NCBI GenBank assembly: GCA_950097015.1
Contig: CATNEN010000003.1
Span: 12,553,501 to 12,617,500, forward strand
DNA length: 64,000 nt
From: Macrostomum hystrix
Taxonomy: Eukaryota > Platyhelminthes > Macrostomidae
Direction: 5' to 3'
Below, piece after piece: positions 23,237 to 36,000 of the stretch (the stretch's first letter is position 1; every line of letters starts with the position of its first letter). Below the pieces are notes generated by a model. It was not told the DNA's origin. It was given only the letters and a program-made list of their open reading frames with translations, and searched no databases. Made by a program: the position numbers and the translations under genes.

Positions 23237-23336
23237 GATAAAAGTTTTTTCACGTTGATCATTTTTCACGCTTTATTCAAAGCGAATAAAAGTTTTTTTT
23301 CACGTTGATCATTTTTCACGCTTTATTCAAAGCGAA
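23237..23336. repeat. Direct duplication of about 50 bp
   Basis: Two adjacent copies of a segment with CACGTTGATC, ATTTTTCACG and CTTTATTCAAAGCGAA, differing only in the length of the T run. This could be the first step of a tandem array. Confidence 0.9.
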
Positions 23337-23386
23337 CTACTTGACCCATCAGCAGACCTGGAAGTTTTGTAACGTGTATGCTTATG

Positions 23387-23408
23387 TATATATATATATA
23401 TATATATA
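23387..23408. repeat. (TA)n microsatellite
   Basis: Eleven uninterrupted TA dinucleotides. Confidence 0.95.
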
Positions 23409-23496
23409 AACGAAATTTGTCACTCACTTTAAGGCTAGTAGAATTTTACAATTGTCCATAGGCCTAGTAAAGTTAGTCATAAAATGAATCCAATTT

Positions 23497-23526
23497 AAAT
23501 TTCCTTAAATTAAATTAAGGAAATTT
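23497..23526. repeat. Short palindrome
   Basis: AAATTTCCTTAA and its reverse complement TTAAGGAAATTT are separated by 6 bp. It can form a cruciform or hairpin. No function can be assigned. Confidence 0.8.
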
Positions 23527-23974
23527 AATTAGGCCTAGCTTGACTAATTTGTAATTTGCACTATATTTGAAATTTACATAGTAAAAGCATCAAGGTCTAA
23601 GGACAGCCACAAGGATGAAATGTATTACAAACTATTTTCAGTTGTTTTGTGTTTAGCCACCGGCTCACCATAGGCATATGGTAATGGCTACAGTTCTACA
23701 CTTTCAAAACTCTAGCCTGTCAGTGTTATCTAGGCTAGAGTTCAATAATTTAAGTATTGGGGCCAGCAAGCTCAGCCTGCTAGCTTTATTTAAATTTAAT
23801 CAGGCTAGGGCAGGCTAGGCTAGAATCTAGATGTGTATTGGGCAATCTTGCAGTTCGGCACATTTAATTATTTTTAATTCCAATTGTATTCAATTTAATT
23901 TAATTAATCATTTAGTCAATTTCATAACTTCAGAATAACTTCAGTTTAACAAAACTCAATCTCAAGTTGCCAAC

Positions 23975-24229
23975 ATGGCAGGATGTCCACCAGCTCCAAC
24001 AACCATTATACCACCTAGTGAACTCCGACAGCCTGTGGAATTGTGTAACTTGGACCCTACAATGCGTGAACTGGGTACAATGATGGCAAATCCAATGGAG
24101 ACCATCAAGTGGCTGGCCAAGTATCTGCTTCTGGCAAATGAATGCCATTGTGACAGTTGTCTTGGTCATCCATCAATGCATCTTCAACATCGCATTGCAT
24201 TGCATTGCATTGCATTCCGTTGTCGTTAG
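23975..24229 (+). pseudogene. Candidate ISXO2/Merlin-like transposase N-terminal fragment
   Basis: ATG at 23975 opens 84 codons. The segment METIKWLAKYLLLANECHC, then CLGHPSMHLQHR, resembles the start of ISXO2-like/Merlin transposases, where a W-L-x(5)-LL segment precedes a CxxC zinc-binding half and M-x-L. The frame then runs into a CATTG pentanucleotide repeat (24194-24216) and ends, so no DDE catalytic part is present. It could be a relic, or the first exon of a domesticated gene whose later exons were not found. Confidence 0.35.
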
Positions 24230-25982
24230 GCCTATGTTGCCATCTAAAATGATTTAAAATTAAAAAAAATTAAATGTGCAGAACTGCAAGATTGCCATGT
24301 AATGTTCTGGAAAATTGGCTTGTCATTTAATTTTTTATAGTCTGACTTAGCTGTAGGCCTAGGGTAGGCCTAGTCTGAAAAAAGCTTACATAGGGCCTAG
24401 CCTAATGAGAAATTCAAACATAATTTTTTTTAACTTATAACAGTGGTTGTATAAACAATCATATTGCAATGACAATAAGTCAGGTTAACTTTGTGACACA
24501 TTAAATTAGGCTATTTTGAAGAAATTTTGTGTATTTTAAATTCTAAATGTCATATTAAAACTAAAAGTGAAAAAATGCCGTACATATGACTTATGAGCAA
24601 TAGTCAAAAAGGCTGCCTTTGCCCATAAAAAATTCTGGCTTAAACAAAGCTTTACTTAGGGCATGTGAATTTGGGGCACATCCATTGTGCACAGTCATTT
24701 TGTCTGCTGGCAGACAAAACAACTATTTTTAAAAATGATAAGAACTGTAAAAATATTCTACAACATTTATTAATAAAAGTATATTTATGATTATAACTGT
24801 TTAGTTTATATAATTTTAATAAACATTAAATTTTTGTTTCATAGCTTAATTCATAGAACTATCATCAGAATTTTGAAATGGTCTTTTAAGAAGAATATTT
24901 TTGTCTTTATGGCCTTAGCTTTCATGGATGGTTGTGTTGTTTGTCACCCTTCAGTATGACAAGATGCAACCATTGGCAATGTTTGGAAATGGAAATGTTT
25001 TGTTCCGGCTATGTGTATTTATAGGCTTCTTTTTAGCTCCAAAACTTTCAAAAAAACTTTCAGAAAAAAACAAAAATATAAATTATTAAGATGTTCACAT
25101 AACATTTCAATACAAAGCTTGATAGTATATTTAGTATTTCTGGCTAATGCCTATGTGAGCAGATAAATGGACTAAATCATAGGCATTTAGGCAGACAAAA
25201 TGGCTATATTGTATATTGGCAAACAAAATGACCACCAACAGTTCACACTGAGGATGCACAAAGTGGTTTTTAGTGTGCTTGTGCCCATATTGCTGATGGT
25301 TTTTGTGTACGCTGAATTATTTTCTAGACATTTTTCAAGTACATACCAGCCTTAACTATGTAACAATGTTATTTGTAATTTGTAATTTGTAATTTTTACT
25401 TAATGGCACATTAAACAGTGATGGACCAAGACCACCAGAGCTAGGGTAGGGGTCTAGGGGGAATAACTGAGGATCTTCCATTGGATAGCTTGGGTGGGTA
25501 GACAAGAGGTTAGTAATGGCTGGCTCTAGGGTTTATTGGCAGGTCAATAATTATATTTCAAACCAAAGCAAAAACCTTGAAGTTGTTTTTTCAGGTTCTT
25601 AGGCTTTTAATAATTGGTGGGGGACAAAAATTATTTCTTTGTTAAAATATTTGAAGATACTAAAAAACAAATGTAGTTACTTTGTTGATATTAAGGGCTT
25701 CTAAAATAAAAATTTACCTTAAAAATTATTGGTCATCACTTGGAAAACAAGCTATTATTAGAGAAAAGAGATATGACGAGACTTGCTTTCCTTAAAAATG
25801 TTTTGAGTTTGTATTGTACACATTATGGGTAAGGAAAGAGTAATAAAAAAACAAGGCCTTAATCTTTATTGCATAAGGAAAGGACTGTATTGCTGGCTTT
25901 TTCCATGGGCAATCAAAAGAGACATGACAGTTTAACAAAAATATTTAATTAAAATATTAATTAAGCATCTAACGTTCAAGGT
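24230..25982. other. AT-rich intergenic stretch
   Basis: No coding region recognised. Several GGCCTAG/TAGGCCTA words lie near 24355-24400. A three-copy TTTGTAA run is at about 25376-25396. Confidence 0.5.
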
Positions 25983-26612
25983 TAGGTGGTTGGTGGCAGA
26001 GCCATTATCAAGTTTGCCTCTCACACCATGGTCCCTAAGTTCAATTCCATGGCAAGGCCATATTTATTTGTGGCGAAGCCGCATAGAGAAGGCTTGAGGG
26101 CTTGTCATGCAATTAACGCCCTTGTGGGCCAACCTCCAAGGCACAGTAAAATGTACACTGCCTGACAATTAGAAAGTCAGGGCAGATCATACATGCGCAA
26201 CCTCCCAAATCTTAGCCAGCTGTGCGACTTAGTTTTTGCTCTCATTTGCAACTTAGTTCATTTCATTGCTCTATTTACAACTTAGTTTGCTCTCATTTGC
26301 TCTCTTTTTCTCTCCCCTTTTTCCTTTTCTTCATGCCTTCCTTTTTTGTCCCTTGGACCCCCTTTGATTTTTTTGCGACTTACCTTGCTTGGCCCTCGTT
26401 TCACCCGGCTGGGTTGGCCGGGTGTTGTGCATGTATGGGGCAGATGTACACACCTGTGTGAGCATATGCCTGCATACAGTAATTGTGTGCGTGTGTGCTC
26501 AGGAGTCAGCGAAATGGGCAGAATTGTCTCCTTGCTGGCTGCGGGTCTAGTGTCACTAATTGATGTGCCCCTGCCTGCAGCCCCCTGCAATTATTATAAT
26601 TATTTTTTAAAG
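25983..26612 (+). mobile_element. SINE family 2, copy 3, split by a nested insertion
   Basis: The tRNA-like head (GGTTGGTGGCAGAGCC, then AAGTTCAATTCCATGGC) and the SINE-2 body (TTAACGCCCTTGTGGGCC) run to 26187. They resume at 26439 with GGCAGATGTACACACC and end at CAATTATTATAATTATTT. The right inverted tRNA-like module of copies 1 and 2 is absent. The intervening 251 bp is a separate insertion. Confidence 0.85.
26188..26438. mobile_element. Small inverted-repeat element nested in SINE-2
   Basis: The ends CATACATGCGCAAC and GTTGTGCATGTATG are inverted repeats with one mismatch. The sequence GGCAGAT appears on both sides (26181-26187 and 26439-26445). The uninterrupted SINE-2 copy at 54584 shows one GGCAGAT followed directly by GTACACACC (read on its own strand), so this is a true insertion with a target duplication of about 6-7 bp. 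Family unknown. Confidence 0.75.
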
Positions 26613-27044
26613 TTCAAGGTTCCCACTGTACACTTTCAAGGATATGGATGTGAATGTGAACAAAACAATACCTATTTAGCAAGTTATCAGTGCTGGTCAA
26701 GTTGTCAAGTTGCATATTGTTGACTATATCAATACAATTAGTTATCATGTACAAGGATAAAAAGTCATTGCATATGATATACCAGTATTGTAAGTTTATT
26801 TATAGTGTAATCTAACTTTTGTCATGATTAAATACAATATGAACTTACATTATGTAGCTAACTGTTAGTTAGTTAGTAGCTAATAATTCACTTCCTTATA
26901 ATAATTATAACATAAAAACTTTAAATGATTTTTGCAGCTAACTCCTAAAATAAGGTGCATCATATTAAACAAACAAAGCACAAGACAAAAAATAATAAAC
27001 TGTGAGTGAAAGTTTCATTAAAAGTCATTCACTGCAGCCCAGAA
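26613..27044. other. 5' flank of the zinc-finger gene
   Basis: AT-rich. TGATTTTTGCAG near 26928-26939 resembles a 3' splice site and could end a 5' UTR intron or serve as a trans-splice acceptor. There is no direct proof. Confidence 0.4.
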
Positions 27045-30000
27045 ATGGCAACTAAGAAGACTTTCGAAGGCGCTAGAAGACCCGCGCCAAAGTTTAATTT
27101 TATGCCAAAGCAGGCGACAGACAATGCATTGTCTGGTTCGGCAGCCGCTGGAGCAGATGATGCTGCTGCAGCTGCGGCTGCTTCGGACGATGAAATTGGC
27201 CTATCAGATGATGAAGAGCCAGAAGAAGTTGTTGAAACTATCTCCGCCGAACGTGATTTGCGTCGGTCTTTATCGATGGCCGCTGCCTTTGCCGAGGCCA
27301 CCGAGGCGGGTGCGCCAGTATCGCGCTTGCACGCTGAAGCTGTTGAACAGACTATACTTAGTACGGCATTTGAAACGCCAACTACTTATAATCCTCTGCA
27401 GAAGAGGCAAATTAAAATTAATCTTGGCACAGTACCAGCACCAAGTCACTCCGCGTCAGCTTCTCAGCAGGCGTCGCACACTGCTAGGCCTCTGTTGCCA
27501 AATCCAGCCGAGCTAGCTCTTGGTCAGGGTTATGTGTTTAATGCTCCACAGCAGCAGCAGCCGACTGTTTCTATTGCCAGGCCGAGAACTCCACCAACTC
27601 CTCCGCTGCCAGCTTCTTCAAATTTATCATCATCGTTTTCGTCACTTTCAGCTGGTACTTCTGCTGCTGCTTCTGCTAGGCCGAGAACTCCGCCAACTCC
27701 ACCATTGCCATCATCGTCCATAAGTAATCCGGCGCTTAGCCATCTAAGAACTCTAGACTTTAGTAGACCTCCGCCAGGATTCGAGCAGTTTCTAAACAAT
27801 CAGCAGCAGCAACAACAATCGAATCTGCAATCTCATCAGGCAAATTTTATGATTTCGCCTAATTTTATGCAGCCTCCGCAAAGTCTAAGCTTGCCTAGCA
27901 CGGACCTGCCACCGCTATCCTTAATAGGGGGTCCTCGCGGTCCCCTACTGGGCGATAGGCCGGTGTCGGAACAGACTCGTCGAAGTCTGCCGTTGCCTAG
28001 CCAATTGCCTGGGCCACCAGCGCCTCCGCCTTCCACTGTATCGCTGGTTGCATCCAAATCGCTGCAGCAGCAGCAGCAGCAGCAGTCATCCACTCTGCCA
28101 GGAAGGCGTGTCTTGCTAGACGAGCCGCCGCCAATAGCTATCACCGCCGAGACTGAATTAGACGACGACACTGAAGTGAAACAAACTGAATTATTCTTTG
28201 AACAACTTGAAGCCTGGCTAGCCCACATTAAATCTTACGAGTCTGATATGAATGAATATTTTCAAAACTGCGCCAACCAAATGCACGAACACTATGGTGG
28301 CGCCGAGCAGACTGAGGAGAGTAAAAAAGTTCACGAAACCGAATACAGAAAGTTATACGACGAATATGAAAAGTTTTCCGCCTATATGCGCCAAATGAGC
28401 CAGCATTACGAAGACACCAAATCAAATCTAGAAAAGCGACGCTCTGCCGCTATTGAAAAACGCGACAAGCGTCTAGCCGAGAAGAGAGCTCTGCGCGAGA
28501 AACAATTAGCCGCGCACGTTGAACCAGTTCGTAATGCCGAGATTCCCAGCACCACTAGTAGTGTTAGCAGTAATCTCTTGGTAGAAGCCTATTCTACTCC
28601 AGCAACCACTGCTTCGTCCGCGTCGCATTCCACCTTGATGTCATCGTCCAGCACGTCGGCTGCCGCTGTGGCAGGCGCAGCAGCAGCCGCAGCTGTCAGC
28701 TCTCTCAGTCGAATGGATTTATCTGATCCGAATTCTTGGAATAAATTTGCCGCCAGTCTGCCAGCAAATGCGGATATGGCGGCCTATTATCGAATCTACT
28801 GCAGCCAGATGGTGGCTAATTTTCAGCGCATGCTAATTGGCGTACCTCCAGCCGAAGCTGAACGCTTATCGGCTGCTTTAACTGCCACGCTGCAGTCCGA
28901 AGGACCAGCGGCTAGCGGCGGCGGCGGCGGCGCCGATTCTGGCGCTGAATCCGACGACGGCCTCGTTGCCGGCGGATTAACCTTGCAAGGATTAACTAGG
29001 AATCAGCGGAAGAAGCTGCGCAAGCGTGCCAAAGCTTTGCAGGACGCCAAAGCGGCAAAACGGCATCATAGAAAGCTGCTATTGGCCGCTCCGTCAACCG
29101 CGGAATCCAGCGAATCCGCCGCAATTGGCGAGGCCGGCAGCGAAGAGGACGCTGATTCGGCGGCTAAAAAGCCCACACCGCCGCCAGGGTATATGGACCC
29201 GGCCGGTGATCCGCGCCTAGTTATGCAGGATTATTTTGAACGCTTTGCTAATGGCAAATGGAATTACGCCACTTGGAATCAGTACATTACAGTTATGCAG
29301 CGGCACAATCCTGCCTGGTATGATGTGTTTATTAGCCAATCTAAGCAGCATGGCATTAACTGGGACGATATGTATCGATATTATACTGGCGGTAGTGTAG
29401 CCGATCACCTGTCAGATTTAACTGGCGGCGCCGTCAAGAGTGTCAGCGGTGGCGGCGGTAGCGGCGACGGTCCCTCTCTGTTAGAATTAGCCGCACAGCC
29501 GGCGCCGCCGCCCCCTCCGGAGCGTCTATTCGATGATGACGATAAAGATGCGGCTGATACATTAACACTTGACAGAGACGATCTAATTGAACTAGACGCT
29601 TTGGATAACACTGCCACCGCTCCTACTGATAGTAGTAATGCGCGAGATAATACAACTAATAAAAAATCTAAAACCAATGAAGATGACAGTGGCGACGATG
29701 ACGACGAGGATGACGACGAAGATGAAGACGATGACGACGACGATTGGTCGTTTTGCAAATTGTGCAATCAAGAATTCCGCTCAGAGCGCGGTTATCTAGC
29801 TCACCTGCGCGGTGTGACCCACATGAAGCATGCTTTGGATAGGGCTGCCAGCAAGAAGCCGCACATGTTTACTGAGGAGCGGGCTAGACAGGCCGAAGCA
29901 GTCAAGGCTGAGGTGAGAAAGGGACGCTGGTCTAGAGATCAGAGTAGCGATAAGCTTAAGAATGAGAGGTTAGAAATAATGGCCTGCAAGTCAACGATAA

Positions 30001-33000
30001 GAGGTGGTTACACGGTTTGAGATTACGGCCTGCTGAAGGATGGAAGATTAGAGATTATGGTCTGCTTAAGGATGGTAGGTTAGACATTATGGCCTGCTGA
30101 ATGATTGTAGGTTAGACATTATGGCCTGCTGAATGATGGTAGGTTAGAGATTATGGCCTGCTGAATGATGGTAGGTTAGACATTATGGCCTGCTGAATGA
30201 TGGTAGGTTAGACATTATGGCCTGCTGAATGATGGTAGGTTAGACATTATGGCCTGCTGAATGATGGTAGGTTAGACATTATGGCCTGCTGAATGATGGT
30301 AGGTTAGACATTATGGCCTGCTGAATGATGGTAGGTTAGAGATTATGGCCTGCTGAATGATGGTAGGTTAGAGATTATGGCCTGCTGAATGATGGTAGGT
30401 TAGAGATTATGGCCTGCTGGATGATGGTAGGTTAGAGATTATGGCCTGCTGAATGATGGTAGGTTAGAGATTATGGCCTGCTGAATGATGGTAGGTTAGA
30501 GATTATGGCCTGCTGAATGATGGTAGGTTAGAGATTATGGCCTGCTGAATGATGGTAGGTTAGAGATTATGGCCTGCTGGATGATGGTAGGTTAGACATT
30601 ATGGCCTGCTGAATGATGGTAGGTTAGACATTATGGCCTGCTGGATGATGGTAGGTTAGAGATTATGGCCTGCTGGATGATGGTAGGTTAGACATTATGG
30701 CCTGCTGAATGATGGTAGGTTAGAGATTATGGCCTGCTGAATGATGGTAGGTTAGAGATTATGGCCTGCTGAATGATGGTAGGTTAGACATTATGGCCTG
30801 CTGAATGATGGTAGGTTAGAGATTATGGCCTGCTGGATGATGGTAGGTTAGACATTATGGCCTGCTGAATGATGGTAGGTAAGAGATTATGGCCTGCTGA
30901 ATGATGGTAGGTAAGAGATTATGGCCTGCTGAATGATGGTAGGTAAGACATTATGGCCTGCTGAATGATGGTAGGTTAGACATTATGGCCTGCTGGATGA
31001 TGGTAGGTTAGACATTATGGCCTGCTGGATGATGGTAGGTTAGACATTATGGCCTGCTGAATGATGGTAGGTAAGAGATTATGGCCTGCTGAATGATGGT
31101 AGGTAAGAGATTATGGCCTGCTGAATGATGGTAGGTTAGAGATTATGGCCTGCTGAATGATGGTAGGTTAGAGATTATGGCCTGCTGAATGATGGTAGGT
31201 AAGACATTATGGCCTGCTGAATGATGGTAGGTTAGACATTATGGCCTGCTGAATGATGGTAGGTTAGACATTATGGCCTGCTGAATGATGGTAGGTTAGA
31301 CATTATGGCCTGCTGAATGATGGTAGGTTAGAGATTATGGCCTGCTGAATGATGGTAGGTTAGAGATTATGGCCTGCTGAATGATGGTAGGTTAGAGATT
31401 ATGGCCTGCTGAATGATGGTAGGTTAGACATTATGGCCTGCTGAATGATGGTAGGTTAGAGATTATGGCCTGCTGGATGATGGTAGGTTAGAGATTATGG
31501 CCTGCTGAATGATGGTAGGTTAGAGATTATGGCCTGCTGAATGATGGTAGGTTAGAGATTATGGCCTGCTGAATGATGGTAGGTTAGACATTATGGCCTG
31601 CTGAATGATGGTAGGTTAGAGATTATGGCCTGCTGGATGATGGTAGGTTAGAGATTATGGCCTGCTGAATGATGGTAGGTTAGACATTATGGCCTGCTGA
31701 ATGATGGTAGGTTAGACATTATGGCCTGCTGAATGATGGTAGGTTAGAGATTATGGCCTGCTGGATGATGGTAGGTTAGAGATTATGGCCTGCTGGATGA
31801 TGGTAGGTTAGACATTATGGCCTGCTGAATGATGGTAGGTTAGAGATTATGGCCTGCTGAATGATGGTAGGTTAGAGATTATGGCCTGCTGAATGATGGT
31901 AGGTTAGACATTATGGCCTGCTGAATGATGGTAGGTTAGAGATTATGGCCTGCTGGATGATGGTAGGTTAGACATTATGGCCTGCTGAATGATGGTAGGT
32001 AAGAGATTATGGCCTGCTGAATGATGGTAGGTAAGAGATTATGGCCTGCTGAATGATGGTAGGTAAGACATTATGGCCTGCTGAATGATGGTAGGTTAGA
32101 CATTATGGCCTGCTGGATGATGGTAGGTTAGACATTATGGCCTGCTGGATGATGGTAGGTTAGACATTATGGCCTGCTGAATGATGGTAGGTAAGAGATT
32201 ATGGCCTGCTGAATGATGGTAGGTAAGAGATTATGGCCTGCTGAATGATGGTAGGTTAGAGATTATGGCCTGCTGAATGATGGTAGGTTAGAGATTATGG
32301 CCTGCTGAATGATGGTAGGTAAGACATTATGGCCTGCTGAATGATGGTAGGTTAGACATTATGGCCTGCTGAATGATGGTAGGTAAGAGATTATGGCCTG
32401 CTGAATGATGGTAGGTAAGACATTATGGCCTGCTGAATGATGGTAGGTAAGAGATTATGGCCTGCTGAATGATGGTAGGTTAGACATTATGGCCTGCAGA
32501 ATGATGGTAGGTTAGAGATTATGGCCTGCTGAATGATGGTAGGTTAGACATTATGGCCTGCTGAATGATGGTAGGTTAGACATTATGGCCTGCTGAATGA
32601 TGGTAGGTTAGAGATTATGGCCTGCTGAATGATGGTAGGTTAGACATTATGGCCTGCTGAATGATGGTAGGTTAGAGATTATGGCCTGCTGAATGATGGT
32701 AGGTTAGACATTATGGCCTGCTGAATGATGGTAGGTTAGACATTATGGCCTGCTGAATGATGGTAGGTTAGAGATTATTGCCTGCTGGATGATGGTAGGT
32801 TAGACATTATGGCCTGCTGAATGATGGTAGGTTAGACATTATGGCCTGCTGAATGATGGTAGGTTAGACATTATGGCCTGCTGAATGATGGTAGGTTAGA
32901 CATTATGGCCTGCTGAATGATGGTAGGTTAGACATTATGGCCTGCTGAATGATGGTAGGTTAGACATTATGGCCTGCTGAATGATGGTAGGTTAGACATT

Positions 33001-36000
33001 ATGGCCTGCTGAATGATGGTAGGTTAGAGATTATGGCCTGCTGAATGATGGTAGGTTAGACATTATGGCCTGCTGAATGATGGTAGGTTAGAGATTATTG
33101 CCTGCTGGATGATGGTAGGTTAGACATTATGGCCTGCTGGATGATGGTAGGTTAGAGATTATGGCCTGCTGAATGATAGGTAGGTTAGACATTATGGCCT
33201 GCTGAATGATAGGTAGGTTAGACATTATGGCCTGCTGAATGATGGTAGGTTAGAGATTATTGCCTGCTGGATGATGGTAGGTTAGACATTATGGCCTGCT
33301 GGATGATGGTAGGTTAGAGATTATGGCCTGCTGAATGATGGTAGGTTAGACATTATGGCCTGCTGAATGATGGTAGGTTAGACATTATGGCCTGCTGAAT
33401 GATGGTAGGTTAGACATTATGGCCTGCTGAATGATGGTAGGTTAGACATTATGGCCTGCTGAATGATGGTAGGTTAGACATTATGGCCTGCTGAATGATG
33501 GTAGGTTAGACATTATGGCCTGCTGGATGATGGTAGGTTAGAGATTATGGCCTGCTGAATGATGGTAGGTTAGACATTATGGCCTGCTGAATGATGGTAG
33601 GTTAGACATTATGGCCTGCTGAATGATGGTAGGTTAGACATTATGGCCTGCTGAATGATGGTAGGTTAGACATTATGGCCTGCTGAATGATGGTAGGTTA
33701 GACATTATGGCCTGCTGAATGATGGTAGGTTAGACATTATGGCCTGCTGAATGATGGTAGGTTAGAGATTATGGCCTGCTGAATGATGGTAGGTTAGAGA
33801 TTATGGCCTGCTGAATGATGGTAGGTTAGACATTATGGCCTGCTGAATGATGGTAGGTTAGAGATTATGGCCTGCTGAATGATGGTAGGTTAGACATTAT
33901 GGCCTGCTGAATGATGGTAGGTTAGAGATTATGGCCTGCATGAATGATGGTAGGTTAGACATTATGGCCTGCTGAATGATGGTAGGTTAGAGATTATGGC
34001 CTGCTGAATGATGGTAGGTTAGAGATTATGGCCTGCTGAATGATGGTAGGTTAGAGATTATGGCCTGCTGAATGATGGTAGGTTAGACATTATGGCCTGC
34101 TGAATGATGGTAGGTTAGACATTATGGCCTGCTGAATGATGGTAGGTTAGACATTATGGCCTGCTGAATGATGGTAGGTTAGAGATTATGGCCTGCTGAA
34201 TGATGGTAGGTTAGACATTATGGCCTGCTGAATGATGGTAGGTTAGAGATTATGGCCTGCTGAATGATGGTAGGTTAGAGATTATGGCCTGCTGGATGAT
34301 GGTAGGTTAGACATTATGGCCTGCTGAATGATGGTAGGTTAGAGATTATGGCCTGCTGAATGATGGTAGGTTAGAGATTATGGCCTGCTGAATGATGGTA
34401 GGTTAGAGATTATGGCCTGCTGGATGATGGTAGGTTAGAGATTATGGCCTGCTGAATGATGGTAGGTTAGACATTATGGCCTGCTGAATGATGGTAGGTT
34501 AGACATTATGGCCTGCTGAATGATGGTAGGTTAGAGATTATGGCCTGCTGAATGATGGTAGGTTAGACATTATGGCCTGCTGAATGATGGTAGGTTAGAG
34601 ATTATGGCCTGCAGAATGATGGTAGGTTAGACATTATGGCCTGCTGAATGATGGTAGGTTAGAGATTATGGCCTGCTGAATGATGGTAGGTTAGAGATTA
34701 TGGCCTGCTGAATGATGGTAGGTTAGAGATTATGGCCTGCTGAATGATGGTAGGTTAGACATTATGGCCTGCTGAATGATGGTAGGTTAGAGATTATGGC
34801 CTGCTGAATGATGGTAGGTTAGACATTATGGCCTGCTGAATGATGGTAGGTTAGAGATTATGGCCTGCTGAATGATGGTAGGTTAGAGATTATGGCCTGC
34901 TGAATGATGGTAGGTTAGACATTATGGCCTGCTGAATGATGGTAGGTTAGACATTATGGCCTGCTGAATGATGGTAGGTTAGACATTATGGCCTGCTGAA
35001 TGATGGTAGGTTAGAGATTATGGCCTGCTGAATGATGGTAGGTTAGAGATTATGGCCTGCTGAATGATGGTAGGTTAGACATTATGGCCTGCTGAATGAT
35101 GGTAGGTTAGAGATTATGGCCTGCTGAATGATGGTAGGTTAGACATTATGGCCTGCTGAATGATGGTAGGTTAGAGATTATGGCCTGCTGAATGATGGTA
35201 GGTTAGACATTATGGCCTGCTGAATGATGGTAGGTTAGAGATTATGGCCTGCTGAATGATGGTAGGTTAGAGATTATGGCCTGCTGAATGATGGTAGGTT
35301 AGACATTATGGCCTGCTGAATGATGGTAGGTTAGACATTATGGCCTGCTGAATGATGGTAGGTTAGACATTATGGCCTGCTGAATGATGGTAGGTTAGAG
35401 ATTATGGCCTGCTGAATGATGGTAGGTTAGAGATTATGGCCTGCTGAATGATGGTAGGTTAGACATTATGGCCTGCTGAATGATGGTAGGTTAGAGATTA
35501 TGGCCTGCTGAATGATGGTAGGTTAGACATTATGGCCTGCTGAATGATGGTAGGTTAGACATTATGGCCTGCTGAATGATGGTAGGTTAGAGATTATGGC
35601 CTGCTGAATGATGGTAGGTTAGAGATTATGGCCTGCTGAATGATGGTAGGTTAGACATTATGGCCTGCTGAATGATGGTAGGTTAGACATTATGGCCTGC
35701 TGAATGATGGTAGGTTAGACATTATGGCCTGCTGAATGATGGTAGGTTAGACATTATGGCCTGCTGAATGATGGTAGGTTAGACATTATGGCCTGCTGAA
35801 TGATGGTAGGTTAGAGATTATGGCCTGCTGAATGATGGTAGGTTAGAGATTATGGCCTGCTGAATGATGGTAGGTTAGAGATTATGGCCTGCAGAATGAT
35901 GGTAGGTTAGAGATTATTGCCTGCTGAATGATGGTAGGTTAGACATTATGGCCTGCAGAATGATGGGAGATAAGAAATTGTGGCCTGCTTGAAGATTAGA

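Larger units (their letters stand above)
22007..23974. other. AT-rich intergenic stretch
   Basis: Begins with the 3' UTR of copy B. 22360-22465 is homologous to the copy A 3' flank but lies about 300 bp further out, so sequence was inserted here or lost there. Beyond this only small repeats are visible, listed separately. Confidence 0.6.

Noticed and set aside
29913-30020. Extension of the zinc-finger exon 1 to the TGA at 30018-30020
   Set aside because: A good donor (GAG|GTGAGA) at 29912 and in-phase downstream exons encoding two more fingers fit better. The extension runs into the repeat array.
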